A stretch of 14,926 nucleotides of DNA, from contig CAMQBP010000028.1 in the NCBI GenBank assembly GCA_946999025.1, positions 1-14,926 on the forward strand. Direction: 5' to 3'. A program made the position numbers and the translations under genes. Source of the DNA: an uncultured Prevotella sp. GTDB taxonomy: Bacteria > Bacteroidota > Bacteroidia > Bacteroidales > Bacteroidaceae. Shown here piece after piece: positions 7,728 through 14,063 of this stretch. The notes under the pieces were generated by a model. It had not been told where the DNA came from, made no database searches, and saw only the letters and a program-made list of their open reading frames with translations. Each line of letters starts with the position of its first letter. Within the stretch, counting starts at the first letter, position 1.

Positions 7728-7783
7728 AACTCGTCAACTCATAAACTCATAAACTCATAAACTCATCAACTAATCATATCATC
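7728..7783 (+). repeat. Period-8 repeat block, AACTCATM form (forward arm)
   Basis: Six octamers start at 7728, 7736, 7744, 7752, 7760 and 7768: AACTCGTC, three exact AACTCATA, AACTCATC and AACTAATC. A degenerate ATATCATC follows (7776-7783). With the preceding inverted block it could fold into a long imperfect hairpin of roughly 40 pairs. It ends just upstream of sufB. No good TAnnTTTG promoter was found in 7635-7799, so sufB is either read from infB or uses a promoter hidden in the repeats. Confidence 0.8.
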
Positions 7784-7786
7784 TAT

Positions 7787-7823
7787 TGCAGGGGCGTCCA
7801 TGAAACATCAGGGAGTTCCTGCA
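7787..7823 (+). promoter_or_regulatory. Small hairpin around the upstream candidate start of sufB
   Basis: TGCAGG (7787-7792) and CCTGCA (7818-7823) are perfect inverted copies. The ATG at 7800 lies in the enclosed loop, and the alternative ATG at 7833 lies just outside. It could hide the first start or the AGGGG before it. The stem is only 6 bp, so this is tentative. Confidence 0.3.
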
Positions 7824-7832
7824 TTTACATTT

Positions 7833-9284
7833 ATGGAAGAAGTAAATAACACGAACAACGAATACGTCAAGAAGCTGACCGAACAGAAGTACGAGTTTGG
7901 CTTTACCACTGACGTTCATACCGAGATTATAGAGAAGGGGCTCAATGAGGATGTCATTCGGCTCATTTCCGACAAGAAAGGAGAGCCGGAATGGATGCTC
8001 GAATTTCGCCTGAAAGCGTATCGACATTGGCTGACAATGACACAACCCTCATGGGGACATGTGACGTTGCCCGACATGAATTACCAAGAAATTTCCTATT
8101 ATGCCGACCCAATGGCGAAGAAACCAGCCAACAAGGAGCTTGATCCAGAATTGGAAAAGACGTTCGACAAGCTGGGCATTCCATTGGAAGAACGATTGGC
8201 ACTCAGTGGAACGGCCGTTGATGCCATCATGGACTCTGTGTCTGTGAAGACCACCTTCAAGGAAAAGCTGAAGGAGAAAGGCGTCATTTTCTGTTCCATG
8301 GGCGAGGCCATCAAGGAGCATTCTGCCTTGGTGCGCCAGTACTTAGGTACGGTAGTTCCTTATCATGACAATTTCTTCGCAGCCCTGAACAGCGCTGTTT
8401 TCAGTGATGGATCGTTCGTTTTCATCCCCAAAGGCGTGCGCTGTCCCATGGAATTAAGTTCGTATTTCCGCATCAACGCGCGCAATACCGGACAGTTTGA
8501 ACGAACGTTGATTGTGGCTGAAGACGATGCGTATGTGAGTTATCTCGAAGGCTGCACCGCTCCAATGCGTGATGAGAATCAACTTCATGCCGCAATCGTG
8601 GAGATCATTGTGATGAACAATGCCGAGGTAAAATACTCAACTGTTCAGAATTGGTATCCCGGAGACGAACATGGCAAGGGCGGAGTGCTCAACTTAGTCA
8701 CCAAAAGGGGCGATTGTCGGGGAGTCAACTCCAAGCTCTCGTGGACGCAAGTGGAGACAGGTAGTGCCATTACATGGAAATATCCATCTTGTATCTTGCG
8801 TGGAGACGGCTCGCAGGCCGAGTTTTATTCGGTGGCAGTGACCAATCATCATCAAGAAGCCGACACGGGTACGAAGATGATTCACATGGGAAAGAACACC
8901 ACGAGCACCATCATTTCAAAGGGAATCAGTGCCGGACACAGCCAGAATTCCTATCGAGGATTGGTTCGTGCAACCGCCAATGCTGACAATGCGCGCAACT
9001 ACAGCTCGTGCGACAGTCTGCTGTTGGGAAGCGAATGTGGCGCTCATACGTTCCCCTATATGGACATTCATAACGACAGTGCCATCGTTGAGCATGAGGC
9101 CACGACAAGCAAAATCAGTGAAAACCAGCTCTTTTATTGCAATCAACGGGGCATTCCTACGGAAGATGCCGTTGGCCTGATTGTCAATGGATATGCCAAG
9201 GAAGTATTAAACAAGTTGCCGATGGAGTTCGCTGTCGAGGCGCAAAAGTTGCTTTCCGTCTCGCTGGAGGGCACCGTTGGATAA
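7833..9284 (+). CDS. sufB: Fe-S cluster assembly scaffold protein SufB
   Basis: 483 residues from ATG 7833 (494 if ATG 7800 is used). SufB is the core scaffold of the SufBC2D complex, where sulfur from SufS and iron are assembled into clusters in the cytoplasm. The sequence opens with 'NEYVKKLTEQKYEFGFTTDVHTEIIEKGL' and later has 'GVRCPMELSSYFRIN', the beta-helix core, and a C-terminal 'GAHTFPYMDI...EHEATTSKISENQLFYC' block. The Cys in GSECGAH (residue 402 from 7833) matches the invariant cluster/persulfide Cys405 of E. coli SufB. ATG 7833 is preferred because it puts about nine residues before the conserved EYVKK block, as I recall for relatives; ATG 7800 has AGGGG five bases upstream and remains possible. 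It is the first gene of sufBCD. Confidence 0.95.
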   Translation: MEEVNNTNNEYVKKLTEQKYEFGFTTDVHTEIIEKGLNEDVIRLISDKKGEPEWMLEFRLKAYRHWLTMTQPSWGHVTLPDMNYQEISYYADPMAKKPANKELDPELEKTFDKLGIPLEERLALSGTAVDAIMDSVSVKTTFKEKLKEKGVIFCSMGEAIKEHSALVRQYLGTVVPYHDNFFAALNSAVFSDGSFVFIPKGVRCPMELSSYFRINARNTGQFERTLIVAEDDAYVSYLEGCTAPMRDENQLHAAIVEIIVMNNAEVKYSTVQNWYPGDEHGKGGVLNLVTKRGDCRGVNSKLSWTQVETGSAITWKYPSCILRGDGSQAEFYSVAVTNHHQEADTGTKMIHMGKNTTSTIISKGISAGHSQNSYRGLVRATANADNARNYSSCDSLLLGSECGAHTFPYMDIHNDSAIVEHEATTSKISENQLFYCNQRGIPTEDAVGLIVNGYAKEVLNKLPMEFAVEAQKLLSVSLEGTVG

Positions 9285-9309
9285 ACCGATTTATATCAAA
9301 AGAAACATT

Positions 9310-10059
9310 ATGTTAGAGGTAAAGAATTTACATGCCACCATCAACGGCAAAGAAATATTGAAAGGAATCAATCTTGTCATCAAGACAGGAGAAGTACATG
9401 CCATCATGGGACCTAACGGTTCGGGCAAGAGTACCTTGAGCGCAGTGCTCGTGGGCAATCCGATGTACGAGGTTACGCAGGGCGAAGTGACGTTCAATGG
9501 CAAAGACCTGTTGGCCATGGCGCCAGAAGATCGCGCACACGAGGGGTTGTTTCTCTCATTCCAATATCCTGTGGAAATCCCCGGTGTGTCCATGACTAAT
9601 TTCATGCGGGCAGCCATCAACGAGAAGCGAAAGTATCAAGGACTGGAGCCGATGAGTGCCGGCGACTTCATCAAGTTGATGAAGGAAAAGCGAAAGGTGG
9701 TTGAGTTAGATAGCAAACTGTCCAACCGCAGCGTGAACGAAGGATTCAGTGGCGGAGAGAAAAAACGCAACGAAATCTTCCAAATGGCGATGCTCGAGCC
9801 TACGCTCTCCATTCTCGATGAGACGGATTCGGGCTTGGATGTAGACGCTCTTCGCATAGTTGCCGAAGGTGTCAACAAGCTGAAGAGGCCCGATACCAGT
9901 ACCATTGTCATCACACATTACGACCGTTTGCTCGATTTAATCAAGCCCGACATCGTTCATGTGCTGTTCAATGGGCGCATTGTGAAGACTGGAGGGCCTG
10001 AATTGGCCAAGGAAATCGAAGACAAAGGGTACGACTGGATTAAGGCGGAGGCAGAATGA
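9310..10059 (+). CDS. sufC: Fe-S cluster assembly ATPase SufC
   Basis: 249 residues. SufC is the ABC-type ATPase whose dimerisation drives conformational change in SufB-SufD. Motifs seen: Walker A GPNGSGKST (34-42), Q-loop region 'FLSFQYPVEIPG', signature SGGE (147-150), Walker B ending in Asp170-Glu171 (SILDET), then D-loop 'SGLDVDAL' and switch His203 (VITHYD). The frame is open from 9277, but that stretch overlaps the end of sufB. The ATG at 9310 gives the family-typical MLEVKNLHA start and a 25-base gap after sufB. The stop overlaps the sufD start in ATGATGA, so the two are translationally coupled. Confidence 0.96.
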   Translation: MLEVKNLHATINGKEILKGINLVIKTGEVHAIMGPNGSGKSTLSAVLVGNPMYEVTQGEVTFNGKDLLAMAPEDRAHEGLFLSFQYPVEIPGVSMTNFMRAAINEKRKYQGLEPMSAGDFIKLMKEKRKVVELDSKLSNRSVNEGFSGGEKKRNEIFQMAMLEPTLSILDETDSGLDVDALRIVAEGVNKLKRPDTSTIVITHYDRLLDLIKPDIVHVLFNGRIVKTGGPELAKEIEDKGYDWIKAEAE

Positions 10060-11399
10060 TGAACAGTGAGAAACAATATGTCGACCTGTATGCGGATGCC
10101 CGCGCCATGATCTTTCAGCATGGTTCGCCCGTGATGAACGACGTTCGTGACGCTGCCTTCGAAGATTTTAAGCGCCAAGGCTTCCCCTCACGCAAGGTTG
10201 AACGCTATCGCTATACGGATATGGCGGCGTTGTTTGAACCCAATTATGGATTGAACCTCAACCGGCTGGATATCCCCGTAAAACCCTATGAGGCTTTCAA
10301 GTGCAGCGTACCCAATTTGAGTACTTCGCTTTACTTCATCGTCAACGACGCTTTCCACGCCAAGGCACTTCCCAAAGCGACGCTTCCTGAAGGCGTCATC
10401 GTAGACTCATTGCGGAAGGTGGCCGACACGCATCCGCAATTGGTGAGCAAGTATTATGCCCAACTGGCCGAGACAAAGGGCGATGCCATCACGGCGCTGA
10501 ACACCATGCTGGCGCAAGATGGCCTCTTTATCTATGTGCCCAAGCGGGTTAAGATTGACCGTGCAGTCCAGGTGGTCAACCTCCTTCGCTCGGATGTCGA
10601 CCTGATGGTGAACCGACGGGTGCTCATCGTGCTGGATGAAGGAGCCGAGGCCAAGTTCCTTTTCTGCGACCACACCATGGACGACAAGCATTTTCTTGCT
10701 ACGCAAGTAATCGAGGCTTATGTGGGCGAGAATGCCTCGCTCGACCTTTATTGCATGGAAGAAACGCACGGACACAATACCCGCGTGAGCAACGTGTATG
10801 TGGAACAGCAGGCCAATAGCCGCTTCAATCACAACGTGCTCACGCTGCACAATGGCACCACGCGCAACCAACTCAACTTGGTGTTTCGTGGCGAAGGGGC
10901 GTCTTGTTGCTGTAACGGTTGCGTCATTGCCGACAAGAAGCAGCATGTGGACAACAATACGTTCATCCGTCATGCCGTGCCTCACTGCGAAAGTCATGAA
11001 CTGTACAAGTACGTTCTCGATGGGCAGGCCACGGGAGCCTTCGCCGGTAGGGTGCTTGTAGAGAAGGGAGCGCAGAAGACCAACTCGGAGATGCGCAACC
11101 AAAACCTCTGCACCACGAAGCAGGCGCGCATGTACACCCAGCCTGAGTTGGAGATTTATGCCGACGATGTGAAATGTGGTCATGGTTCTACCGTGGGTCA
11201 ACTCAACAACCAGGCCATGTTCTACATGCGCCAACGCGGCATCAGTGAGCAGGAAGCCAAGCTGCTGTTGGAGTTTGCCTTCATCAATGAGGTGGTCGAC
11301 AGCATGCAGCTCGAACCCTTGAAAGACCGTCTGCACTACTTGGTTGAGAAGCGCTTCAGAGGCGAACTCGACAAGTGTGCGGGATGTAGAAATTGTTAA
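10056..11399 (+). CDS. sufD: Fe-S cluster assembly protein SufD
   Basis: 447 residues. SufD is the SufB paralogue that pairs with it and helps iron entry into the scaffold. The N-terminal helical region ('DFKRQGFPSRKVERYRYTDM', matching the usual G-x-P-x-x-K-x-E-x-x-(K/R)-Y-T pattern) is followed by the beta-helix and the conserved C-terminal block. His376 in KCGHGSTVGQL matches His360 of E. coli SufD. The chain ends in an unusual Cys tail, KCAGCRNC (CxxCxxC). A Cys cluster 'SCCCNGC' also lies in the central region. The start overlaps the sufC stop (ATGATGA); ATG 10059 is an equally coupled alternative. An intrinsic terminator follows the gene. Confidence 0.94.
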   Translation: MMNSEKQYVDLYADARAMIFQHGSPVMNDVRDAAFEDFKRQGFPSRKVERYRYTDMAALFEPNYGLNLNRLDIPVKPYEAFKCSVPNLSTSLYFIVNDAFHAKALPKATLPEGVIVDSLRKVADTHPQLVSKYYAQLAETKGDAITALNTMLAQDGLFIYVPKRVKIDRAVQVVNLLRSDVDLMVNRRVLIVLDEGAEAKFLFCDHTMDDKHFLATQVIEAYVGENASLDLYCMEETHGHNTRVSNVYVEQQANSRFNHNVLTLHNGTTRNQLNLVFRGEGASCCCNGCVIADKKQHVDNNTFIRHAVPHCESHELYKYVLDGQATGAFAGRVLVEKGAQKTNSEMRNQNLCTTKQARMYTQPELEIYADDVKCGHGSTVGQLNNQAMFYMRQRGISEQEAKLLLEFAFINEVVDSMQLEPLKDRLHYLVEKRFRGELDKCAGCRNC

Positions 11400-11413
11400 T
11401 CAGCCCATCATTG

Positions 11414-11458
11414 CCTCCCCCAGATGCTCTCAAAAGCAAACTTGGGCGGAGGTTTTTT
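11414..11458 (+). terminator. Intrinsic terminator after sufD
   Basis: CCTCC-CCCA (11414-11422) pairs with TGGG-C-GGAGG (11443-11452), 9 bp with one bulged C. The loop contains a small TGCT/AGCA inner pair, and six T's follow (11453-11458). It begins 15 bases after the sufD stop. It should reduce or stop read-through from sufBCD into sufS. The remaining 93 bases before sufS show no convincing TAnnTTTG element, only the weak TACATTTT at 11538. Confidence 0.8.
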
Positions 11459-11551
11459 CGTGAACGTTCAAACCAATCATTCGTGACAGGCCCAATAGAA
11501 AGTCGGCTCCAATCGACCTTGTGACCAGTCCCATCCATACATTTTCATTCT

Positions 11552-12766
11552 ATGTACGATATTTCTTCTATCCGTCAGGATTTTCCCATCCTCTCCCGAA
11601 AGGTCTACGACAAGCCTTTGATTTACTTGGATAATGCGGCCACCACGCAGAAACCCTTGTGCGTGTTGGATGCCATGCGTGACGAATACCTCAACGTCAA
11701 CGCCAACGTCCACCGTGGCGTGCACTGGATGTCGCAGCAGGCCACCGAGCTTCACGAGGCTGCCCGCGAGACGGTGCGCCGTTTCATCAATGCCCGCTCT
11801 GCCGCCGAGGTGGTTTTCACCCGAGGCACCACCGAGGGCTTGAACCTCATCGCCGCCACCTATTGCGGGGCGTTCATGCGCGAAGGCGATGAAGTAATCG
11901 TCTCTGCCATGGAGCATCATTCCAACATTGTGCCTTGGCAGTTGCAGGCACAGCAAAGAGGCATCGTGCTCAAAGTGGTTCCGATGACCGATGCGGGGGA
12001 GCTGATGCTCGACGAATACGAAAAGTTGTTTACCGACAAGACCAAATTGGTGAGCCTCACGCAGGTGAGCAATGTGCTGGGTACCGTCAATCCCGTGAAG
12101 CAGATGACGGCCACGGCGCATGCACATGGCGTGCCGGTGGTGATAGACGGTGCGCAGAGTGCGCCCCATTTCAAGGTAGACATGCAAGATATTGATTGCG
12201 ATTTCTTTGTTTTCAGCGGCCACAAGGCATACGGCCCCACGGGCATTGGCGTGCTGTATGGTAAGGAAGAATGGCTCGACCGCTTGCCACCCTATCAGGG
12301 AGGAGGCGAGATGATCAGCCATGTGTCGTTCGACAAGGTTTCTTTCGAGCGACCGCCATTGAAGTTCGAGGCGGGCACACCCGATTACATTGCCACGCAT
12401 GGGTTGGCCGTTGCGCTCGATTACCTGTCATCCTTGGGCATGGACAACATAGCCCAGCACGAACACGAGCTGACTACCTATGCCCTTGAGCGCATGCAGG
12501 CCATCCCTGGGATGCGCATCTTCGGAGGGGCGGCCCGTCGCGATGCGGTCATCAGCTTTCAGGTTGGCCACATCCACCACATGGATATGGGCACCTTGTT
12601 GGATAGGCTCGGCATCGCGATACGCACGGGGCACCACTGCGCGCAGCCGCTGATGCAGCGGTTGGGCGTTTTAGGAACGGCGCGCGCCTCTTTCGCTTTG
12701 TACAACACACGCGAAGAGGTGGACCAATTGGTTGCGGGCATTGAGCGCGTCAGTCGGATGTTCTGA
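11552..12766 (+). CDS. sufS: Cysteine desulfurase SufS (PLP-dependent, group II)
   Basis: 404 residues, the usual length. SufS removes sulfur from L-cysteine as an enzyme persulfide, releasing alanine, and feeds SufBCD. The start is typical: 'IRQDFPILSRKVYDKPLIYLDNAATTQKP'. Seen further on: 'AMEHHSNIVPWQ' (the His-stacking region over PLP), 'VIDGAQSAPH' (Asp and Gln contacts to PLP), the PLP Schiff-base Lys225 in FSGHKAYGP, and the persulfide Cys363 in RTGHHCAQPLM, the group II (SufS/CsdA) arrangement. A sufE or sufU partner usually stimulates such enzymes; none is present in the window. The stop TGA directly abuts the stop of the convergent small gene. Confidence 0.96.
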   Translation: MYDISSIRQDFPILSRKVYDKPLIYLDNAATTQKPLCVLDAMRDEYLNVNANVHRGVHWMSQQATELHEAARETVRRFINARSAAEVVFTRGTTEGLNLIAATYCGAFMREGDEVIVSAMEHHSNIVPWQLQAQQRGIVLKVVPMTDAGELMLDEYEKLFTDKTKLVSLTQVSNVLGTVNPVKQMTATAHAHGVPVVIDGAQSAPHFKVDMQDIDCDFFVFSGHKAYGPTGIGVLYGKEEWLDRLPPYQGGGEMISHVSFDKVSFERPPLKFEAGTPDYIATHGLAVALDYLSSLGMDNIAQHEHELTTYALERMQAIPGMRIFGGAARRDAVISFQVGHIHHMDMGTLLDRLGIAIRTGHHCAQPLMQRLGVLGTARASFALYNTREEVDQLVAGIERVSRMF

Positions 12767-12773
12767 TCAGAAC
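12760..12773. repeat. 14-bp perfect palindrome holding two convergent stop codons
   Basis: GTTCTGATCAGAAC is a perfect palindrome. Its left half ends sufS (TTC TGA) and its right half, read on the - strand, ends the small membrane protein gene (TTC TGA). The two stops touch at 12766/12767, with no base between the genes. Confidence 0.9.
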
Positions 12774-13042
12774 GCTTGTTTGCATTTCCACAAGGCGTTC
12801 AACAGCCACAGGCAGCAAACCACGCGCGCGGCGAACGGCGCTTCGATGGGAAACACGGTCATCACGAATGCCAGTTGGGCATTCAGCAGCAACAGTGTCT
12901 GCCGCGTGTTCACCTCACGTTCCATCACTTTGGCGTAATAACGCCGCAAAAGTTCTATCGGCATCAATAATTTACCGATGACGTGCTGATAAGAGATTCG
13001 TGCCGAGGGTGTGCTTTCTGATAAAAGAATGTTCTTTTCCAT
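12767..13042 (-). CDS. Small two-helix membrane protein, unknown function
   Basis: 91 residues from ATG 13042 (99 from ATG 13066). I do not recognise the family. A polar, basic N-terminal half ('GKLLMPIELLRRYYAKVMEREVNTRQ') precedes two hydrophobic segments (about residues 48-63, LLLLNAQLAFVMTVFP, and 65-85, around 'AARVVCCLWLLNALW') separated by a short turn, which suggests a helical hairpin in the inner membrane with both ends in the cytoplasm. The chain ends KCKQAF. The frame is open to 13096, but a perfect -7 element overlaps codons 3-5 of that extension, so that ATG cannot be used from this promoter. That promoter and the exact fit against sufS support a real gene. Confidence 0.7.
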   Translation of the reverse strand: MEKNILLSESTPSARISYQHVIGKLLMPIELLRRYYAKVMEREVNTRQTLLLLNAQLAFVMTVFPIEAPFAARVVCCLWLLNALWKCKQAF

Positions 13043-13082
13043 TGTCGTTCGTATTTGATGGTTCATGTTCTGTTTGATACGG

Positions 13083-13090
13083 CAAAAGTA
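13083..13090 (-). promoter_or_regulatory. -7 promoter element of the small membrane protein gene
   Basis: On the - strand the element reads TACTTTTG, a perfect TAnnTTTG. No good TTTG is seen at the -33 position. Transcription would begin near 13078, leaving a leader of about 12 bases to ATG 13066 or 36 bases to ATG 13042. Confidence 0.55.
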
Positions 13091-13174
13091 CGACAAGAGT
13101 TGGAACTCATTTTTCCATACTAAATAAAGGTAGTTAATACTTGTTGTAGGTTAACTTTATTTCACACATAGAGG

Positions 13175-13786
13175 ATGCACAACACTTTGAAATCTCATTT
13201 TTACCCCAACCTCATCGAGGCTGGATGCGACGAGGCGGGCCGTGGCTGTTTGGCCGGAAGTGTGTTCGCCGCCGCCGTCATCCTGCCGCCCAACTATGAC
13301 AATGCGGACCTGAACGACTCGAAACAGCTCTCGCGCAAAAAGCGCGACGCATTGCGCCAAACCATCATCCACGATGCCGTGGCATGGGCTGTGGGCGAGG
13401 TGACACCGCAGGAGATTGACGAAATCAACATCCTGCGCGCCAGTTTCCTGGCCATGCACCGTGCGTTGGACCAGCTCACCACACGCCCGCAGGCCATCAT
13501 CGTGGACGGAAACCGCTTCACGCCTTATCATGATTTGCCCTATACCACTATTATAAAAGGTGACGGCAAGTATCAGGACATAGCCGCAGCCAGCATCTTG
13601 GCCAAGACATTTCGGGATGATTACATGGACAGGCTGGCGCAAGAATACCCGCAATACGACTGGCAATCGAACATGGGCTACCCCACACGCAAGCATCGGG
13701 AGGCCATCCGTGTGTATGGCATCACACCCTATCACCGCCGTTCGTACAACCTATTGGGCAGTGCAGAGCTATCCTTAGATTTCTGA
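13175..13786 (+). CDS. rnhB: Ribonuclease HII
   Basis: 203 residues, typical for RNase HII. It cleaves the RNA strand of RNA/DNA hybrids and nicks at single ribonucleotides left in DNA. All four metal-binding acids are visible: Asp19 and Glu20 in CDEAGRG, Asp111 in IIVDGN, and Asp135 in KYQDIAAAS. Also seen are 'DSKQLSRKKRD' and 'NMGYPTRKHREAI', both family hallmarks. GAGG sits directly before the ATG, and TAACTTTA (13152-13159), one base off the -7 consensus, lies 15 bases upstream; both are weak. The gene is divergent from the small membrane protein gene. Confidence 0.96.
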   Translation: MHNTLKSHFYPNLIEAGCDEAGRGCLAGSVFAAAVILPPNYDNADLNDSKQLSRKKRDALRQTIIHDAVAWAVGEVTPQEIDEINILRASFLAMHRALDQLTTRPQAIIVDGNRFTPYHDLPYTTIIKGDGKYQDIAAASILAKTFRDDYMDRLAQEYPQYDWQSNMGYPTRKHREAIRVYGITPYHRRSYNLLGSAELSLDF

Positions 13787-13806
13787 TGCACTGCCTTTTG
13801 ACCAGC

Positions 13807-13851
13807 TGATGCACGTTGCATCACGCTTGTCTTACAAGGCAGCGTGCTTTT
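13807..13851 (+). terminator. Tandem hairpins after rnhB, likely terminator
   Basis: TGATGCA-CGT-TGCATCA (13807-13823) is a perfect 7-bp hairpin. Next, CACGCT (13822-13827) pairs with AGCGTG (13841-13846), followed by CTTTTGCTT. An alternative fold pairs the GCACTGCCTT stretch just upstream with AAGGCA...GTGC. The second hairpin with its T-rich tail is the better terminator for rnhB. The short T-run makes efficiency uncertain. Confidence 0.5.
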
Positions 13852-13901
13852 GCTTGATATGCGTTGGCTTCTGATGCTTGAATGCTTAGCTTGCTGTGGA
13901 T

Positions 13902-13978
13902 AGGAGGAAACCAGCATGAACACATCCTCGTCAACTCGTCAACTTGTTAACTTGTCAACTCACCAACTTAGAAACTAA
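13902..13978 (+). CDS. Possible 20-codon peptide ORF with a perfect Shine-Dalgarno
   Basis: AGGAGG (13902-13907) lies eight bases before ATG 13916. The frame then runs 20 codons, MNTSSSTRQLVNLSTHQLRN, to TAA at 13976-13978. From codon 4 on it is made of the octamer repeats, so the peptide itself is unlikely to be conserved. It could be a leader peptide for the WYL regulator or an accident. Strong SDs are rare in Bacteroidetes, which makes it notable but also means it is not good evidence of translation. Confidence 0.25.
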
Positions 13979-14059
13979 AAAACTAAAAAACTCACAAACT
14001 AAAAAACTCAAGAACTAACAACTTAAAAACTTAGAAACTCAAAAACTCACAAACTACTT
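13933..14059 (+). repeat. Period-8 AACTNNNN array, 16 units, directly before the WYL regulator gene
   Basis: Sixteen consecutive units begin with AACT, fifteen of 8 bases and one of 7 (14013-14019). Examples are AACTCGTC, AACTTGTT, AACTCACC, AACTAAAA (three times) and AACTCACA (twice). AACT is invariant and the other four bases drift from GTC/TGT-rich at the left to A-rich at the right. A partial unit, TCCTCGTC, precedes it. The array ends 4 bases before ATG 14064. It shares AACTCGTC with the array before sufB. Together with the rnhB terminator it fills the 277-base gap 13787-14063. Confidence 0.9.
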
Positions 14060-14063
14060 CCCC

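Noticed and set aside
10407..11336. 309-codon open frame on the - strand opposite sufD
   Set aside because: It is antisense to a clearly conserved SufD with all family motifs. Its His/Leu/Val-rich composition is that of a mirror frame, and it has no domain or promoter.
11477..12400. 307-codon open frame on the - strand opposite sufS
   Set aside because: It mirrors the conserved SufS coding frame and shows no recognisable motif.
13157..13735. 192-codon open frame on the - strand opposite rnhB
   Set aside because: RNase HII on the + strand has all catalytic residues, and this frame is its mirror.
13732..13923. 63-codon open frame on the - strand after rnhB
   Set aside because: It runs through the rnhB terminator region, is Ser/Lys-rich with no motif, and has no promoter.
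13933..14059. CRISPR-like array
   Set aside because: The repeat unit is 8 bases with only 4 fixed, far below CRISPR repeat and spacer sizes, and no cas gene is present.
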